A model generated the notes under the pieces. The model was not told the origin of the DNA. It worked only from the letters and a program-made list of their open reading frames with translations, and did not search any database. From assembly GCA_022823725.1 (NCBI GenBank), contig JAJEHL010000047.1, positions 1-52,794 of the forward strand: 52,794 nucleotides of DNA, written 5' to 3'. Both the position numbers and the translations under genes were made by a program. Source of the stretch: Candidatus Latescibacterota bacterium. GTDB taxonomy: Bacteria; Latescibacterota; UBA2968. This document shows, piece after piece, positions 43,696 through 52,702 of this stretch (its first letter is position 1; each line of letters starts with the position of its first letter).

Positions 43696-46600
43696 ATGTT
43701 TGAAATCGGCACTATTCTCGACAAAAGATACCAAATCCGGGCGCATCTGGGAGCCGGGGGCATGGGAGAAGTTTATCGGGTTCTGGACCTGGAGCAAGAC
43801 CAGGACTGCGCGCTTAAAATTTTGAATGAAATGATGGACGAGCAGGCTGTGTGCCGCCGTTTTCACAGAGAATTTCAAGTGTTGAGCAGATTTCAGCATC
43901 CGCGCCTGGTACGCACATACACCTGGGGCTTTGCCGAAGATCGCCCCTATTTTACAATGGACTATTTACCCGGAAAGACATTGGAAAAAATTATTGCCGA
44001 TCCTGCACTGTTGGGGCAGTTCCGGGCGTCCCACTTTTTTGCTCTGATGCAACAACTTGTCGAGGGTTTGGCATACATCCATGCGCAGGGTGCGGTGCAT
44101 CGCGACCTCAAACCATCCAATATTATGGTATTGGAAACGGAAGAGGGGATTGAGACCACCATTCTGGATCTGGGGTTGGCGAAATTCAAGCATCTGCATA
44201 GCGCTTCTATTACGCAGACGGGTGCGACGATTGGTACGGCAGAATATATGTCGCCAGAGCAAGGTAAGGGGTTGTGGGTGGATCATCGGTCAGATTTGTA
44301 CTCATTGGGCGTGATTTTATACGAGATATTCACGGGCGCGCCACCCTTTTCTGGACAAAATCCGGTATCCGTTATTATGAAGCATATTCGAGAGTCACCG
44401 CCACCAATAGACAAAGTCAATATCGCTGTTCCCGAACAGATGAAACAAATTGTGTTGAGGTTGCTGGCAAAGGAGCGTGTTGATCGTTATCAATCGGCAG
44501 AGGAGTTGGTGCAAGCCTTAAAGAATGTAGCACCATCGGAACTTGTGCTGCTGGAGGACGAGCAACGCGATATGCCCCTGAAAATCATGCGCCCGCAATT
44601 TGTCGGGCGTGAATCTGAGATGAAGACGTTTCTCACAATGTTAAAGGATGTACAGGCTGGGAAGCAGCGCGTGGTTCTGATCTCTGGTGAGCCGGGTGTG
44701 GGTAAATCGAGACTAATTGAAGAACTATTGGGTGACGCTTTGATCCACGATTTTTTGTGTTTGAAAGGCGCAGGGCAGGAAGAGGGTGGGCAAATATACG
44801 GTGCGTTGAACGATGCTTTTCGGCAGGTAAAGACGACGGATTTGGTGGGGCGAGTGCCCGATTCAGTAGAGACGGACAAGTTTTCTGTTATGGAGCGCTG
44901 GTTGCAGTTATTAAAGCATCTGCAGCAGAAACAGCCTGTCGTGTTGTGTTTGGAAGATATTCAATGGCTTGATGAATTGACATTGGAATTTTTGCAGTAT
45001 GTGTTGCGTGATCCAGAACCGTGCCCGTTCTTATTATGCCTGACTTGCCGATGGTCTAACGTGGAATCCATTCCAAGCGAAGTTGAAAATTTTATATACG
45101 GTAATGAATTTGCCGAAGCGACCCAGATGCAGTTGGAAAATCTATCACAAGAAGAGGTGGGGTATTTAGCGGCGTCGATGTTGGGGGAGCGATCTATACC
45201 ATCCGATGCACTGCAAAACCTGTTCAGAGAAACGGGTGGGCAACCTCTGTTTGTCGTGGAGGCTGTGAGGACACTGGTGCATGTCGATGTGGTTCGTCAG
45301 AATGTGTACGGCGATTGGCAGTGGGGAGAATTTCCCGAAACCCTGTTGTCCAATGATATTTCAGAGGTTTTATACAGGCGCATAACTGCCCTGTCTGCGA
45401 TGCAACAGCGGGTGCTGGAATATGCCTGTGTCTTTCTCAATGATTTTTCTTTTGAATTATTGGCTACGATTTGGCGCGGCGATGAGTTGGAACTGTTAGA
45501 TGTACTGGACGACCTGATTACAGAAGGGCTTTTGGAGGCTTGTGGAGAAGCTGAAGATCGATATCGATTTTCACAGGAGTTGTATCGTCGTGCGATTTAC
45601 AATCGTATTCAAGATGTGCGTCGTCGTCTGTTGCATCGAGAAATTGGCAATGCTTTAGAAAAGACGGAAGACGCAGAAGAATTCACGGAAGAATTGGCGG
45701 ATCATTTTGCGGCGGCAGGAGAACAAGATAAAGCTGTGAAATATGCACGCTTGGCAGGCAAAAAAGCATTGGAGGTACAAGCCTATCGCCAGGGATTGAT
45801 GCGCTTTGAGGCTGTACGAGAATGGACAGCGGATGACGTTTTTGAATTACCCGAAGATGCTATTGATTTTTTGTGCGATTATGCAGATGTGTTGCGCAAT
45901 TGTAGTGAATACAATATAGCACTGGAACTTTTGGACGAAGCAAATGCATTATTGCCCGCTGATCGGAAAGATTTGAAAGCGCGTATTTTAAACGACCAGG
46001 GTGAGATTCACAGCGTACTTCAACATGGTGAAATTGCAGAAGGATATATGTTGGAGGCATTGCAGCTTTATCGTGAAACCGGTGATCTCGATGGCGAAAT
46101 TCAGACGTTAAGTAGCTTGTCTTATTTGTGCGATGTGTCAGAAAGGCACAAGGATGCTGCTAATTATGTACGTCAATATATCGAAAAACAACAGAAGCGA
46201 GATTCTGACGCGCATAATCAGACTGACGTTCAAAGGTCTAAAGGCCAACTTGCCTTAATCGAATTTCGATTTGAGATAGCAAGAGTACACTTGGAAGAAG
46301 TCTTAAGGACATCTCAACAAGTTGGATTTGAACACCACCGCATAGGGACACTCAATTTACTTCAAAGAATTTATTTTTATCTGGGTGAATGCGATCGTGC
46401 GGAAGCGGTTTGCAATGAAAACATTGGAGAGTGCCAGAAGCGAGGGATTATATATTGGGAAGCAGCAAATTTCTTATGGCTGGGAGAATTGGCACTGGAA
46501 CGAGGTGATTTTGCCGAGGCATTGGAATCCGCCGAGATTTCAGTGGAGCAATTTTTGCAAACACCGCGGAAAGATTATGTTTATCGTGCTTATGCGATTG

Positions 46601-48525
46601 CGGCAACGACTGCTGCAAAAATGGGAGATACAGAGACGGCTCTTGAATGGGCAAAAAAAGCCAGTGAAGGTGTGCAGCAAACATCGGGTATGTACACGGG
46701 CATATTGCCCCTGGTGTATTGTGGTATTGGTGTTGCTTTGGCTCAAGCGGGGCGGATAACTGAGGCTGAAGAGGCTTTTGAGCAGGCTATTGAATGCCGA
46801 AGAGAATCCAAAGGCGATCACTGGGCACGTGCATTGCTGATGGCTGGAGAGTTTTATCTTGAGCGCGGTGATATGACAAAGTCTCAAGCACATCTTGAAG
46901 AGGCAAAACAGGCATTTGGAGAAATGGAGATGTCTTATTTTCAGGAGAAAACACAGGTGTTATTAAATCAATTATCTCGCGACGAAGATGGTCGAGGCAG
47001 GGATGCCATATCCAGTTCTGAGGTTTCGGTTGGTACGTTATCTGTAGATCGCTGGCATTTGCTCTACGATATGAGCCAGGAATTGACAACAGAACACGAT
47101 GTCAAGGTACTATTGGATCGAACTTTGGGCAATTTGTTGGCTGTTTATTCAGCAGAGCGCGTGCTTGTTGCAATTAAAAATGATACCCCAAAAGACTTTG
47201 TGGTTGATGTGGTGCGTCACCACAATTTAGAATCGAATGATGCAGAAGAGTTGAGTGGGGGTATTATTCGTCGGGTTATTGAGACAAATGAACCCGTTTT
47301 GAGCCTTGATGCACAAATAGACGACAGGCTAAATCAGTATCAGAGTGTGATAGATTACAATATTCGGTCTGTATTGTGTGTGCCCCTATTTCATGTTAAG
47401 GATGGTGTTATCGGTGCGCTATATGTAGATCATCGCGGTATCGGCAACGCATTTTCTGAAGCAGATCAGACGTTTTTGCAGGTATTTGCAAATTTGGTGG
47501 GGGTAGCATTGGTCAATGCGAGGATGTACGAACGATTGGAAGAGAAAGCACAATATTTGCAGCAAGAGGTCGAAAGACGGCACCAACTCGGTGGTCTGTT
47601 TGGACAAAGTGATGCGATGCAGGCAATCTACTATCTGATAGAAAGGGCTGCAAAGAGCGATATTCCCGTGCTTGTGCAGGGCGAAACAGGTACGGGAAAA
47701 GAATTGGCTGCGCGTGCCATACACTACAATAGTACACGCAAAGATCAGCGATTTTTATCGCAAAATTGTGCTGCTCTTTCACCAGAGTTGCTGCAAAGTG
47801 AGTTGTTTGGGCACAAAAAAGGAGCGTTTACAGGAGCGACTGAAGATCATAAGGGGATTTTTGAAGCGGCTGATGGGGGTACGGTTTTTTTGGATGAAAT
47901 CGCCGATGCCCCGCCGCAGTTGCAAAGGAGTTTGTTGCGGGTGTTACAAGAAGGGGAGATTCGGCGTGTGGGAGAAACAGAGGATCGCGCAGTGGATGTA
48001 CGCATTATTGCAGCGACCAATCGAGATTTAAAAAAGGAAGTTGAAGAAGGTTCTTTCCGCGAAGATTTGTATTATCGGTTGCATGTGATTCAGATCGATA
48101 TGCCGCCTTTGCGAGAACACCTTGAAGATGTGCCGTTATTGGCCGAATATCTGCTCATTCGGATAAAAGAAAGTGTAAACAAGTCGGTTGGTGGGCTGAC
48201 AGTAGGTGCAATCAGGGCACTTACAAGTTACAACTGGCCTGGCAATGTGCGCGAGTTGGAGAATGAGATTCGGCGTGCGGTTGCATTGGCAGAAGAAGAG
48301 GGTGCTATTACGCCCGATTTGTTTTCGGAAGCTGTCGGGCACGCAGTGTCAGGTGTCTCTGTCGAATACCAGGGGCGTTTACAAGATCGTATGCAGGAGT
48401 ATGAGAAACGGTTGATTATGGATGCACTCGAGAAATGCAAGGGCAATATTACGCATGCGGCCGAAGAACTGGGGGTGGCACGCATTAGCTTATATAGGAA
48501 GATCAATCGTTTGGGGTTGAGATAG
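43696..48525 (+). CDS. Ser/Thr kinase - STAND ATPase - TPR - GAF - sigma-54 activator fusion
   Basis: From the ATG at 43696 (MFEIGTILDKRYQI) the protein is 1609 aa; upstream in-frame codons add nothing recognisable. Domain order: Hanks-type kinase (residues 15-290; GAGGMGEVY, Lys in ALKIL, HRDLKPSNIM near 135, DLGLAK, GTAEYMSPEQ); AAA_16/STAND ATPase (about 305-600; Walker A GEPGVGKS near 332, Walker B VLCLEDIQWLDE near 416); TPR-like helices (about 700-1110); GAF (about 1125-1275); sigma-54 AAA+ domain (about 1300-1530; GETGTGKE near 1329, GAFTGA near 1376, GGTVFLDEIAD near 1394); Fis-type HTH (last 35; CKGNITHAAEELGVARISLY). It can therefore sense a ligand, phosphorylate proteins and activate sigma-54 RNA polymerase. 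A sigma-54 promoter lies directly downstream. Confidence 0.93.
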   Translation: MFEIGTILDKRYQIRAHLGAGGMGEVYRVLDLEQDQDCALKILNEMMDEQAVCRRFHREFQVLSRFQHPRLVRTYTWGFAEDRPYFTMDYLPGKTLEKIIADPALLGQFRASHFFALMQQLVEGLAYIHAQGAVHRDLKPSNIMVLETEEGIETTILDLGLAKFKHLHSASITQTGATIGTAEYMSPEQGKGLWVDHRSDLYSLGVILYEIFTGAPPFSGQNPVSVIMKHIRESPPPIDKVNIAVPEQMKQIVLRLLAKERVDRYQSAEELVQALKNVAPSELVLLEDEQRDMPLKIMRPQFVGRESEMKTFLTMLKDVQAGKQRVVLISGEPGVGKSRLIEELLGDALIHDFLCLKGAGQEEGGQIYGALNDAFRQVKTTDLVGRVPDSVETDKFSVMERWLQLLKHLQQKQPVVLCLEDIQWLDELTLEFLQYVLRDPEPCPFLLCLTCRWSNVESIPSEVENFIYGNEFAEATQMQLENLSQEEVGYLAASMLGERSIPSDALQNLFRETGGQPLFVVEAVRTLVHVDVVRQNVYGDWQWGEFPETLLSNDISEVLYRRITALSAMQQRVLEYACVFLNDFSFELLATIWRGDELELLDVLDDLITEGLLEACGEAEDRYRFSQELYRRAIYNRIQDVRRRLLHREIGNALEKTEDAEEFTEELADHFAAAGEQDKAVKYARLAGKKALEVQAYRQGLMRFEAVREWTADDVFELPEDAIDFLCDYADVLRNCSEYNIALELLDEANALLPADRKDLKARILNDQGEIHSVLQHGEIAEGYMLEALQLYRETGDLDGEIQTLSSLSYLCDVSERHKDAANYVRQYIEKQQKRDSDAHNQTDVQRSKGQLALIEFRFEIARVHLEEVLRTSQQVGFEHHRIGTLNLLQRIYFYLGECDRAEAVCNENIGECQKRGIIYWEAANFLWLGELALERGDFAEALESAEISVEQFLQTPRKDYVYRAYAIAATTAAKMGDTETALEWAKKASEGVQQTSGMYTGILPLVYCGIGVALAQAGRITEAEEAFEQAIECRRESKGDHWARALLMAGEFYLERGDMTKSQAHLEEAKQAFGEMEMSYFQEKTQVLLNQLSRDEDGRGRDAISSSEVSVGTLSVDRWHLLYDMSQELTTEHDVKVLLDRTLGNLLAVYSAERVLVAIKNDTPKDFVVDVVRHHNLESNDAEELSGGIIRRVIETNEPVLSLDAQIDDRLNQYQSVIDYNIRSVLCVPLFHVKDGVIGALYVDHRGIGNAFSEADQTFLQVFANLVGVALVNARMYERLEEKAQYLQQEVERRHQLGGLFGQSDAMQAIYYLIERAAKSDIPVLVQGETGTGKELAARAIHYNSTRKDQRFLSQNCAALSPELLQSELFGHKKGAFTGATEDHKGIFEAADGGTVFLDEIADAPPQLQRSLLRVLQEGEIRRVGETEDRAVDVRIIAATNRDLKKEVEEGSFREDLYYRLHVIQIDMPPLREHLEDVPLLAEYLLIRIKESVNKSVGGLTVGAIRALTSYNWPGNVRELENEIRRAVALAEEEGAITPDLFSEAVGHAVSGVSVEYQGRLQDRMQEYEKRLIMDALEKCKGNITHAAEELGVARISLYRKINRLGLR

Positions 48526-48553
48526 ATGTTGAACGAATGTATCATTTTGTAAC

Positions 48554-48573
48554 AGTATATCATTTAAGTTACA
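48554..48573. promoter_or_regulatory. Candidate enhancer site, copy 1
   Basis: AGTATATCATTTAAGTTACA matches 48635-48654 at 16 of 20 positions. It also overlaps an inverted repeat TGTAAC (48548-48553) and GTTACA (48568-48573). The site lies about 210 bases upstream of the sigma-54 promoter, in an A/T-rich stretch just after the activator gene, where bacterial enhancer-binding proteins usually bind. Confidence 0.4.
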
Positions 48574-48634
48574 GTTTATTTATATTTATATAAATCAGTC
48601 AGTTATGCATATTTTGTTTAGATGAACGATTAGA

Positions 48635-48654
48635 AGTATATCATATTAGATACA
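48635..48654. promoter_or_regulatory. Candidate enhancer site, copy 2
   Basis: AGTATATCATATTAGATACA is the second copy of the 20-bp direct repeat, 81 bases after the first. It runs into an imperfect palindrome TTAGATACACTTGTGTCTAA (48646-48665). It lies about 130 bases upstream of the sigma-54 promoter. Confidence 0.4.
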
Positions 48655-48716
48655 CTTGTGTCTAAATGTCGCATTTGCAACACAAATAATTTTTAAATTT
48701 TATCTATCTGTTTTTC

Positions 48717-48748
48717 AAGCACTTGAGCACATTCAGGTGCTTTTTTTT
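48717..48748 (+). terminator. Rho-independent terminator upstream of the sigma-54 promoter
   Basis: AAGCACTTGA (48717-48726) pairs with TTCAGGTGCTT (48732-48742), with one wobble, and eight T residues follow. It would end the transcript of the giant kinase gene and insulate the promoter that begins 17 bases later. Confidence 0.75.
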
Positions 48749-48764
48749 ATCCTAAAACGATTTT

Positions 48765-48779
48765 TGGCACGTATTTTGC
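48765..48779 (+). promoter_or_regulatory. Sigma-54 (-24/-12) promoter
   Basis: TGGCACGTATTTTGC matches the consensus TGGCACG-N4-TTGC, with exactly 10 bases between the GG and GC doublets. Transcription should start near 48791 and run into the DUF218 and GWxTD genes. The adjacent upstream gene encodes a sigma-54 activator with an intact GAFTGA loop. Confidence 0.85.
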
Positions 48780-48815
48780 GAGATGTTTATCTTTGATTTT
48801 AGATCAAACAATAGG

Positions 48816-49559
48816 GTGTACGAAGAATGGCTCAGCGGGTTCGTGTTCTGCGTTCTGGTATTAATTCTCCCTATCCTTTCATTTGTTATGCCCAACACTC
48901 GTCTGGCATCAATGCGGTGGTTGGTGCTGACATCGGGAATGATTCTTCCCTGCTGCTTCATATTGCTAATATCATTCTCCAATGTGTGTTTTATTCTCGA
49001 TTATCCTATCCGTATTGCTTCCACGCCAAGACCCGCGGATGTGATCGATATTGGTGGACAGGGAAGTTTTCCCCTGAGTTTTGATTTGGGTGCCGATCTT
49101 TTTCATGCAGGCTTAGCCTCAAAAATAGTGACATTCGTCCCTAATAGAAAACCCTATTCTTCGTATTTACGCCAGACTCTTTCAATACCACCTGATGCCA
49201 TTATATGGGCGAGGGGTAAGTCTAATAATACATTAATAGAAGCATCCTCACTCGCCAAATTGTGTAGGGACAATTCCTGGGATAGCGTAATCCTGGTCGC
49301 AGACTCCCATCGTATGTTTCGGAAATCCAGGGCTTTTATTAAAGCAGGTGTTCCGATAGTTTATCCTGCAAATGTTCCTGGGGATCAACAGTGGATGGCT
49401 CCTGCGAAGTTTATAGGTGTGAGTCAACAGGCCTATTGGGATCTAAATGGTTTCGAATGTGACTGGTCTATTCTTCAGCAATTTCGACACAAGATGGTGA
49501 TCCGGACACTGCACGAATATTTGGGAATTATTTTTTACGCGGTCATTGGATACATTTAG
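48816..49559 (+). CDS. DUF218 (ElyC/SanA/YdcF-like) membrane protein
   Basis: The open frame reaches back to an ATG at 48783, but that lies before the expected sigma-54 start site (about 48791), so the GTG at 48816 (V-Y-E-E-W) is the more likely start. Two N-terminal membrane helices (FVFCVLVLILPILSFVM and WLVLTSGMILPCCFILLI) precede a DUF218 domain: ADVIDIGGQGSFPLSFDLGA, SNNTLIEASSLAKLCRDN and SVILVADSHRMFRKSRAFI. The N-T-x-E-[AN] motif and the [TS]-x-x-x-H-M-x-R motif are conserved in the family. E. coli ElyC and SanA act in envelope and peptidoglycan homeostasis. It is the first gene behind the sigma-54 promoter. Confidence 0.75.
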   Translation: MYEEWLSGFVFCVLVLILPILSFVMPNTRLASMRWLVLTSGMILPCCFILLISFSNVCFILDYPIRIASTPRPADVIDIGGQGSFPLSFDLGADLFHAGLASKIVTFVPNRKPYSSYLRQTLSIPPDAIIWARGKSNNTLIEASSLAKLCRDNSWDSVILVADSHRMFRKSRAFIKAGVPIVYPANVPGDQQWMAPAKFIGVSQQAYWDLNGFECDWSILQQFRHKMVIRTLHEYLGIIFYAVIGYI

Positions 49560-49672
49560 TAATGCCTTCAAAAGGCTTGTCTTTAGACTTACCCCCAAGT
49601 AGCATCACTATTTTGCAATTTCGATTGCTTTTATCACATTTCGCAGGTTTCACAATAGATAAGGAGGAAAAC

Positions 49673-52153
49673 ATGAAAGCAAGATTAGCAATTTATACGG
49701 GTTTTACACTGCTGATTTGCATCTTTGGCACTAACCTGGCCAAAGGGGAAACCACAATAGATGTGTTGTTTCAGAATGCAATGGAGCAAGTTGATCAGGT
49801 GAGTCGAGCAGAAAGCATTGTGGCTTTGGAGGAGATTATTTCCAAAGATAAAAATTATGCGCCTGCATACAACGAATTGGCCAAACTACATCTGTTGGAC
49901 CACACCATAAATGGCAGACAGCGCGCAATGCAAATGATACAGCAGGCAATCGCAAGTGACCCCGACAATATTGAGTATCAGCTAATGCGAGGAAAGATTT
50001 TGTGGCATCAAGGCTTTCGGTCACGCGCCTTGAACCAATTCAAAGACCTGACCAAAAAGCATCTGAAAAATACGGTTGTCCTCAATAGTATAGGTATGTT
50101 TTTAGTGTATGATTTCCTATCACAGAAAGATAGAAGAGCGCCATTGAAAGATATGGACATGGGGTCCTTGGTACCACATTACAAGGAAATGGCAATGAAT
50201 CATAGGATAGAAGATTTCAAGACCTTTGCCCAAGAATCCAAACAAGAAGCAGTGCAGGTCCTGCGAAAAAGCATCCAATTGGATGCCACCAACCAGCAAT
50301 CCTATTATTTGTTGGGCATCCTCTACTTTGAAGATGAGAATTGGAATGCGTTTCAAACCTTGATGCAAGACTTGTACGCGCACCACCCAGATGACAAAAA
50401 TGCGCTCTTGTTCTGTGGGCTTGCCGCCTATCAGATTGGCGAGTTCAATGATTCACATGAATACTATCAACGCGCCCTTGACTTGATGCGTGTTGAAGAA
50501 CGCGAGTTGCTCGAATCTATTGACCTGCTTGTGCCTGAAGAAGGGCATGCATCTCGCGATACGACGCAGACGATTGATGCGCTCTTGGAACGCGAGATGT
50601 TTTGGAAGCGCCAGGATCCACTGTATTTGTCTGATTTTAATGAAAGAAAAATGGAGCACTTTGGTCGCATAGCGTATGCGAATTTGCGGTTCAGGCGATT
50701 TTCAGATGATGTTGAAGGCTGGCAGACGGATATGGGGAAGACCTATATCAAATTTGGAAGATACAGACGTCGCGTGACAACCTATAAAGGGACCTGGGAT
50801 TCTGAAAAGGTCTTGGTGGATGCTGCAATGATAGAGTTCTGGTATTACGAAGACTTTCAGTTCAAATTTTGTGGCACTACGGATGATATCTGGCGTTTTT
50901 GCGGCGGTGCTGTAGGCTACCTCCCAAACGCGGTGCCTGCAATAGAAACCAGTGGTTTTACGATCACGAATAGAGTAGAGAAAGATGCTAAGAGGAGGAT
51001 ACGACCGTATTTTATGCGGAGAATATCACCGGGTTCCCTTGTTCCACCTGCATCTATATTGACAGAAGCCCCGCATCATATCTTCCGAAAAACAGCCCAA
51101 CGGTTTGTCGATCCTTACCTCAATCGCAAATACATCCTTCCCCATCAGATCGCCGCCTTTGAAGAACGAGACAGTATGCGGGTCGAACTCAGCTATATGA
51201 TTCCCAAATACCGATTAAAAGAAAATCCCGAAACGGGCAAGGTGCGTTTTTGGGATGGGGTGTTCTTCTTTGATCAGCACTGGAATGAGGTGTATAAATA
51301 TCGCAAATCCGTGAGCTTTGCATTGCCGCCGCAGAAGCCAGCCTCCAATGCTGCTGCACGACATCGCAACGATCACCTGTTGATCTCCCGCACATTGTTT
51401 GTACCTCAAGGCGGCTATCATGTTTCTGTAGAATTATTGGATCAGACATCCGGCGCAATTGGTATTGCACGCAATGAGGAACAATTTTTGTATGACCAGG
51501 AGCCTTTTCATCTGAGTAATCTGCTCGTCGGCAGCGATATTCAAACAAAGAAAGCATTGCCAGAAAGCCGTGGTGATTTGCACATCACCCCCAATCCAGT
51601 TCGCACATTTTCACCATCTGAATCGGTCTTTATCTATCTGGAACTGTATGATCTCCAGCGCGACGATTTTGGCAGCACGCAATATGAGATCTCCTACACC
51701 ATCGGCAAGCCAGAGGTAGATACGCTATCGCCTACGTTATTCGCTTCTCAAGATCTGATTGAGACGATGGGTAAAACAGAGATTGATCTGGAGAGTGAAC
51801 AAGCAGACCAAATTGCTGCCGAGGATTTGCAGACCGGACAATCACGGGATGGTGATGAAATCAGTAGCGTATTTCCCGATAGCGATATATGGGGGGAGAC
51901 AAGGGTTTATACGAGTGGTGGGCAAGTCCATCACATCGCTGCTGAGGACTTGAAGATCAAAAGATCACAAGATGGAGACTTAACGCGAACTGTGACAGCC
52001 AATTACGAAGGCAATCGAGCAGATGACTTTACGTATTTGCAGATTGATGTGAATCAGGTGCCTGAAGGAATTTACCAACTGACGGTGCTGGCGAGGGACA
52101 AGCGGACTGAGCAGACGGATAGGAAATACGTCTATTTCCGTATTGTCGAATGA
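49673..52153 (+). CDS. Exported TPR/GWxTD-domain protein
   Basis: From the ATG at 49673 (AAGGAGG just upstream) the protein is 826 aa; the frame open to 49562 is leader. A signal peptide is visible (MKARLAIYTGFTLLICIFG, cleavage near AKGE). Residues about 30-290 are TPR-like (NYAPAYNELAKLHLLDH, QSYYLLGILYFEDENW, NALLFCGLAAYQIGEF). The GWxTD domain follows: RRFSDDVEGWQTDMGKTYI near residue 350, with an EFWYY motif and a beta-rich C-terminal half resembling the usual GWxTD beta domains. A 14-residue motif, IAAEDLQTGQSRDG, recurs as IAAEDLKIKRSQDG near the C-terminus. GWxTD proteins are found in Latescibacterota, Gemmatimonadota and relatives; function unknown. Likely the main output of the sigma-54 operon. 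Confidence 0.82.
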   Translation: MKARLAIYTGFTLLICIFGTNLAKGETTIDVLFQNAMEQVDQVSRAESIVALEEIISKDKNYAPAYNELAKLHLLDHTINGRQRAMQMIQQAIASDPDNIEYQLMRGKILWHQGFRSRALNQFKDLTKKHLKNTVVLNSIGMFLVYDFLSQKDRRAPLKDMDMGSLVPHYKEMAMNHRIEDFKTFAQESKQEAVQVLRKSIQLDATNQQSYYLLGILYFEDENWNAFQTLMQDLYAHHPDDKNALLFCGLAAYQIGEFNDSHEYYQRALDLMRVEERELLESIDLLVPEEGHASRDTTQTIDALLEREMFWKRQDPLYLSDFNERKMEHFGRIAYANLRFRRFSDDVEGWQTDMGKTYIKFGRYRRRVTTYKGTWDSEKVLVDAAMIEFWYYEDFQFKFCGTTDDIWRFCGGAVGYLPNAVPAIETSGFTITNRVEKDAKRRIRPYFMRRISPGSLVPPASILTEAPHHIFRKTAQRFVDPYLNRKYILPHQIAAFEERDSMRVELSYMIPKYRLKENPETGKVRFWDGVFFFDQHWNEVYKYRKSVSFALPPQKPASNAAARHRNDHLLISRTLFVPQGGYHVSVELLDQTSGAIGIARNEEQFLYDQEPFHLSNLLVGSDIQTKKALPESRGDLHITPNPVRTFSPSESVFIYLELYDLQRDDFGSTQYEISYTIGKPEVDTLSPTLFASQDLIETMGKTEIDLESEQADQIAAEDLQTGQSRDGDEISSVFPDSDIWGETRVYTSGGQVHHIAAEDLKIKRSQDGDLTRTVTANYEGNRADDFTYLQIDVNQVPEGIYQLTVLARDKRTEQTDRKYVYFRIVE

Positions 52154-52235
52154 ACAATGGATAAAAATTTTTAGATTATGTACTGACTGGCGTCCTATAT
52201 GCATTTGAAAATTTATATGCTAATTATCTCGTATA

Positions 52236-52254
52236 ATATCATTCAATGTGATAT
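52236..52254. promoter_or_regulatory. Inverted repeat upstream of the BlaI-type gene (candidate operator)
   Basis: ATATCA (52236-52241) and TGATAT (52249-52254) form a perfect 6-bp inverted repeat with a 7-base spacer. It overlaps a TATAAT at 52232-52237 and ends 12 bases before the ATG. BlaI/CopY repressors bind such dyads over their own promoter. Confidence 0.45.
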
Positions 52255-52266
52255 AAGGAGCAAAGA

Positions 52267-52629
52267 ATGGCAAGACTGCGCCAAGAGGGATTGACCGCCC
52301 GCGAGATGGAACTTATACAGGTACTCTGGCAACAGAAAGAAGCAACTGTCGAGATGATCCAGGCAAAATTGCCCGATCAATTAGAAGGATCAACCATTCG
52401 CACACTGTTGCAGATTATGGAAGACAAAGGCTATGTGGCACACGAAAAGCAAGGACGCGCCAATGTGTACCGCCCCATAATCGAACAACATTTGGTTCAA
52501 TCTGTAGCACTGAAATACATCATTCGAAAACTGTTTGGGGGGTCAGCCGAACTGCTGCTGGTGCGACTGGTTAAAGATGGAGGGATTGGTTTGGACGCTG
52601 TGACAAGATTGTGTAAAAAACTCAAGTAA
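52267..52629 (+). CDS. BlaI/MecI/CopY-family transcriptional repressor
   Basis: The 120-aa protein starts at an ATG behind AAGGAG. It has the winged-helix pattern of the family: LTAREMELIQVLWQQKEATV, EMIQAKLPDQLEGSTIRTLL, QIMEDKGYVAHEKQGRANVY and the tail RLVKDGGIGLDAVTRLCKKL. BlaI-type repressors are normally inactivated by a BlaR1/M56 metalloprotease encoded next to them; here the next sequence is an IS remnant, so the partner is displaced or absent. The candidate operator is just upstream. Confidence 0.92.
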   Translation: MARLRQEGLTAREMELIQVLWQQKEATVEMIQAKLPDQLEGSTIRTLLQIMEDKGYVAHEKQGRANVYRPIIEQHLVQSVALKYIIRKLFGGSAELLLVRLVKDGGIGLDAVTRLCKKLK

Positions 52630-52702
52630 CGACCAAAACAGGTCAGGTCCACGCGGTCAAGTCCAAAAAGTTCTGTAAAATTGTAGCTCCGTGAAATAGG
52701 GG

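Noticed and set aside
52205-52237. TTGAAA and TATAAT as a sigma-70 promoter of the BlaI-type gene
   Set aside because: The spacing is 21 bases, too long for a normal promoter. The TATAAT alone may be a -10 element with another -35.
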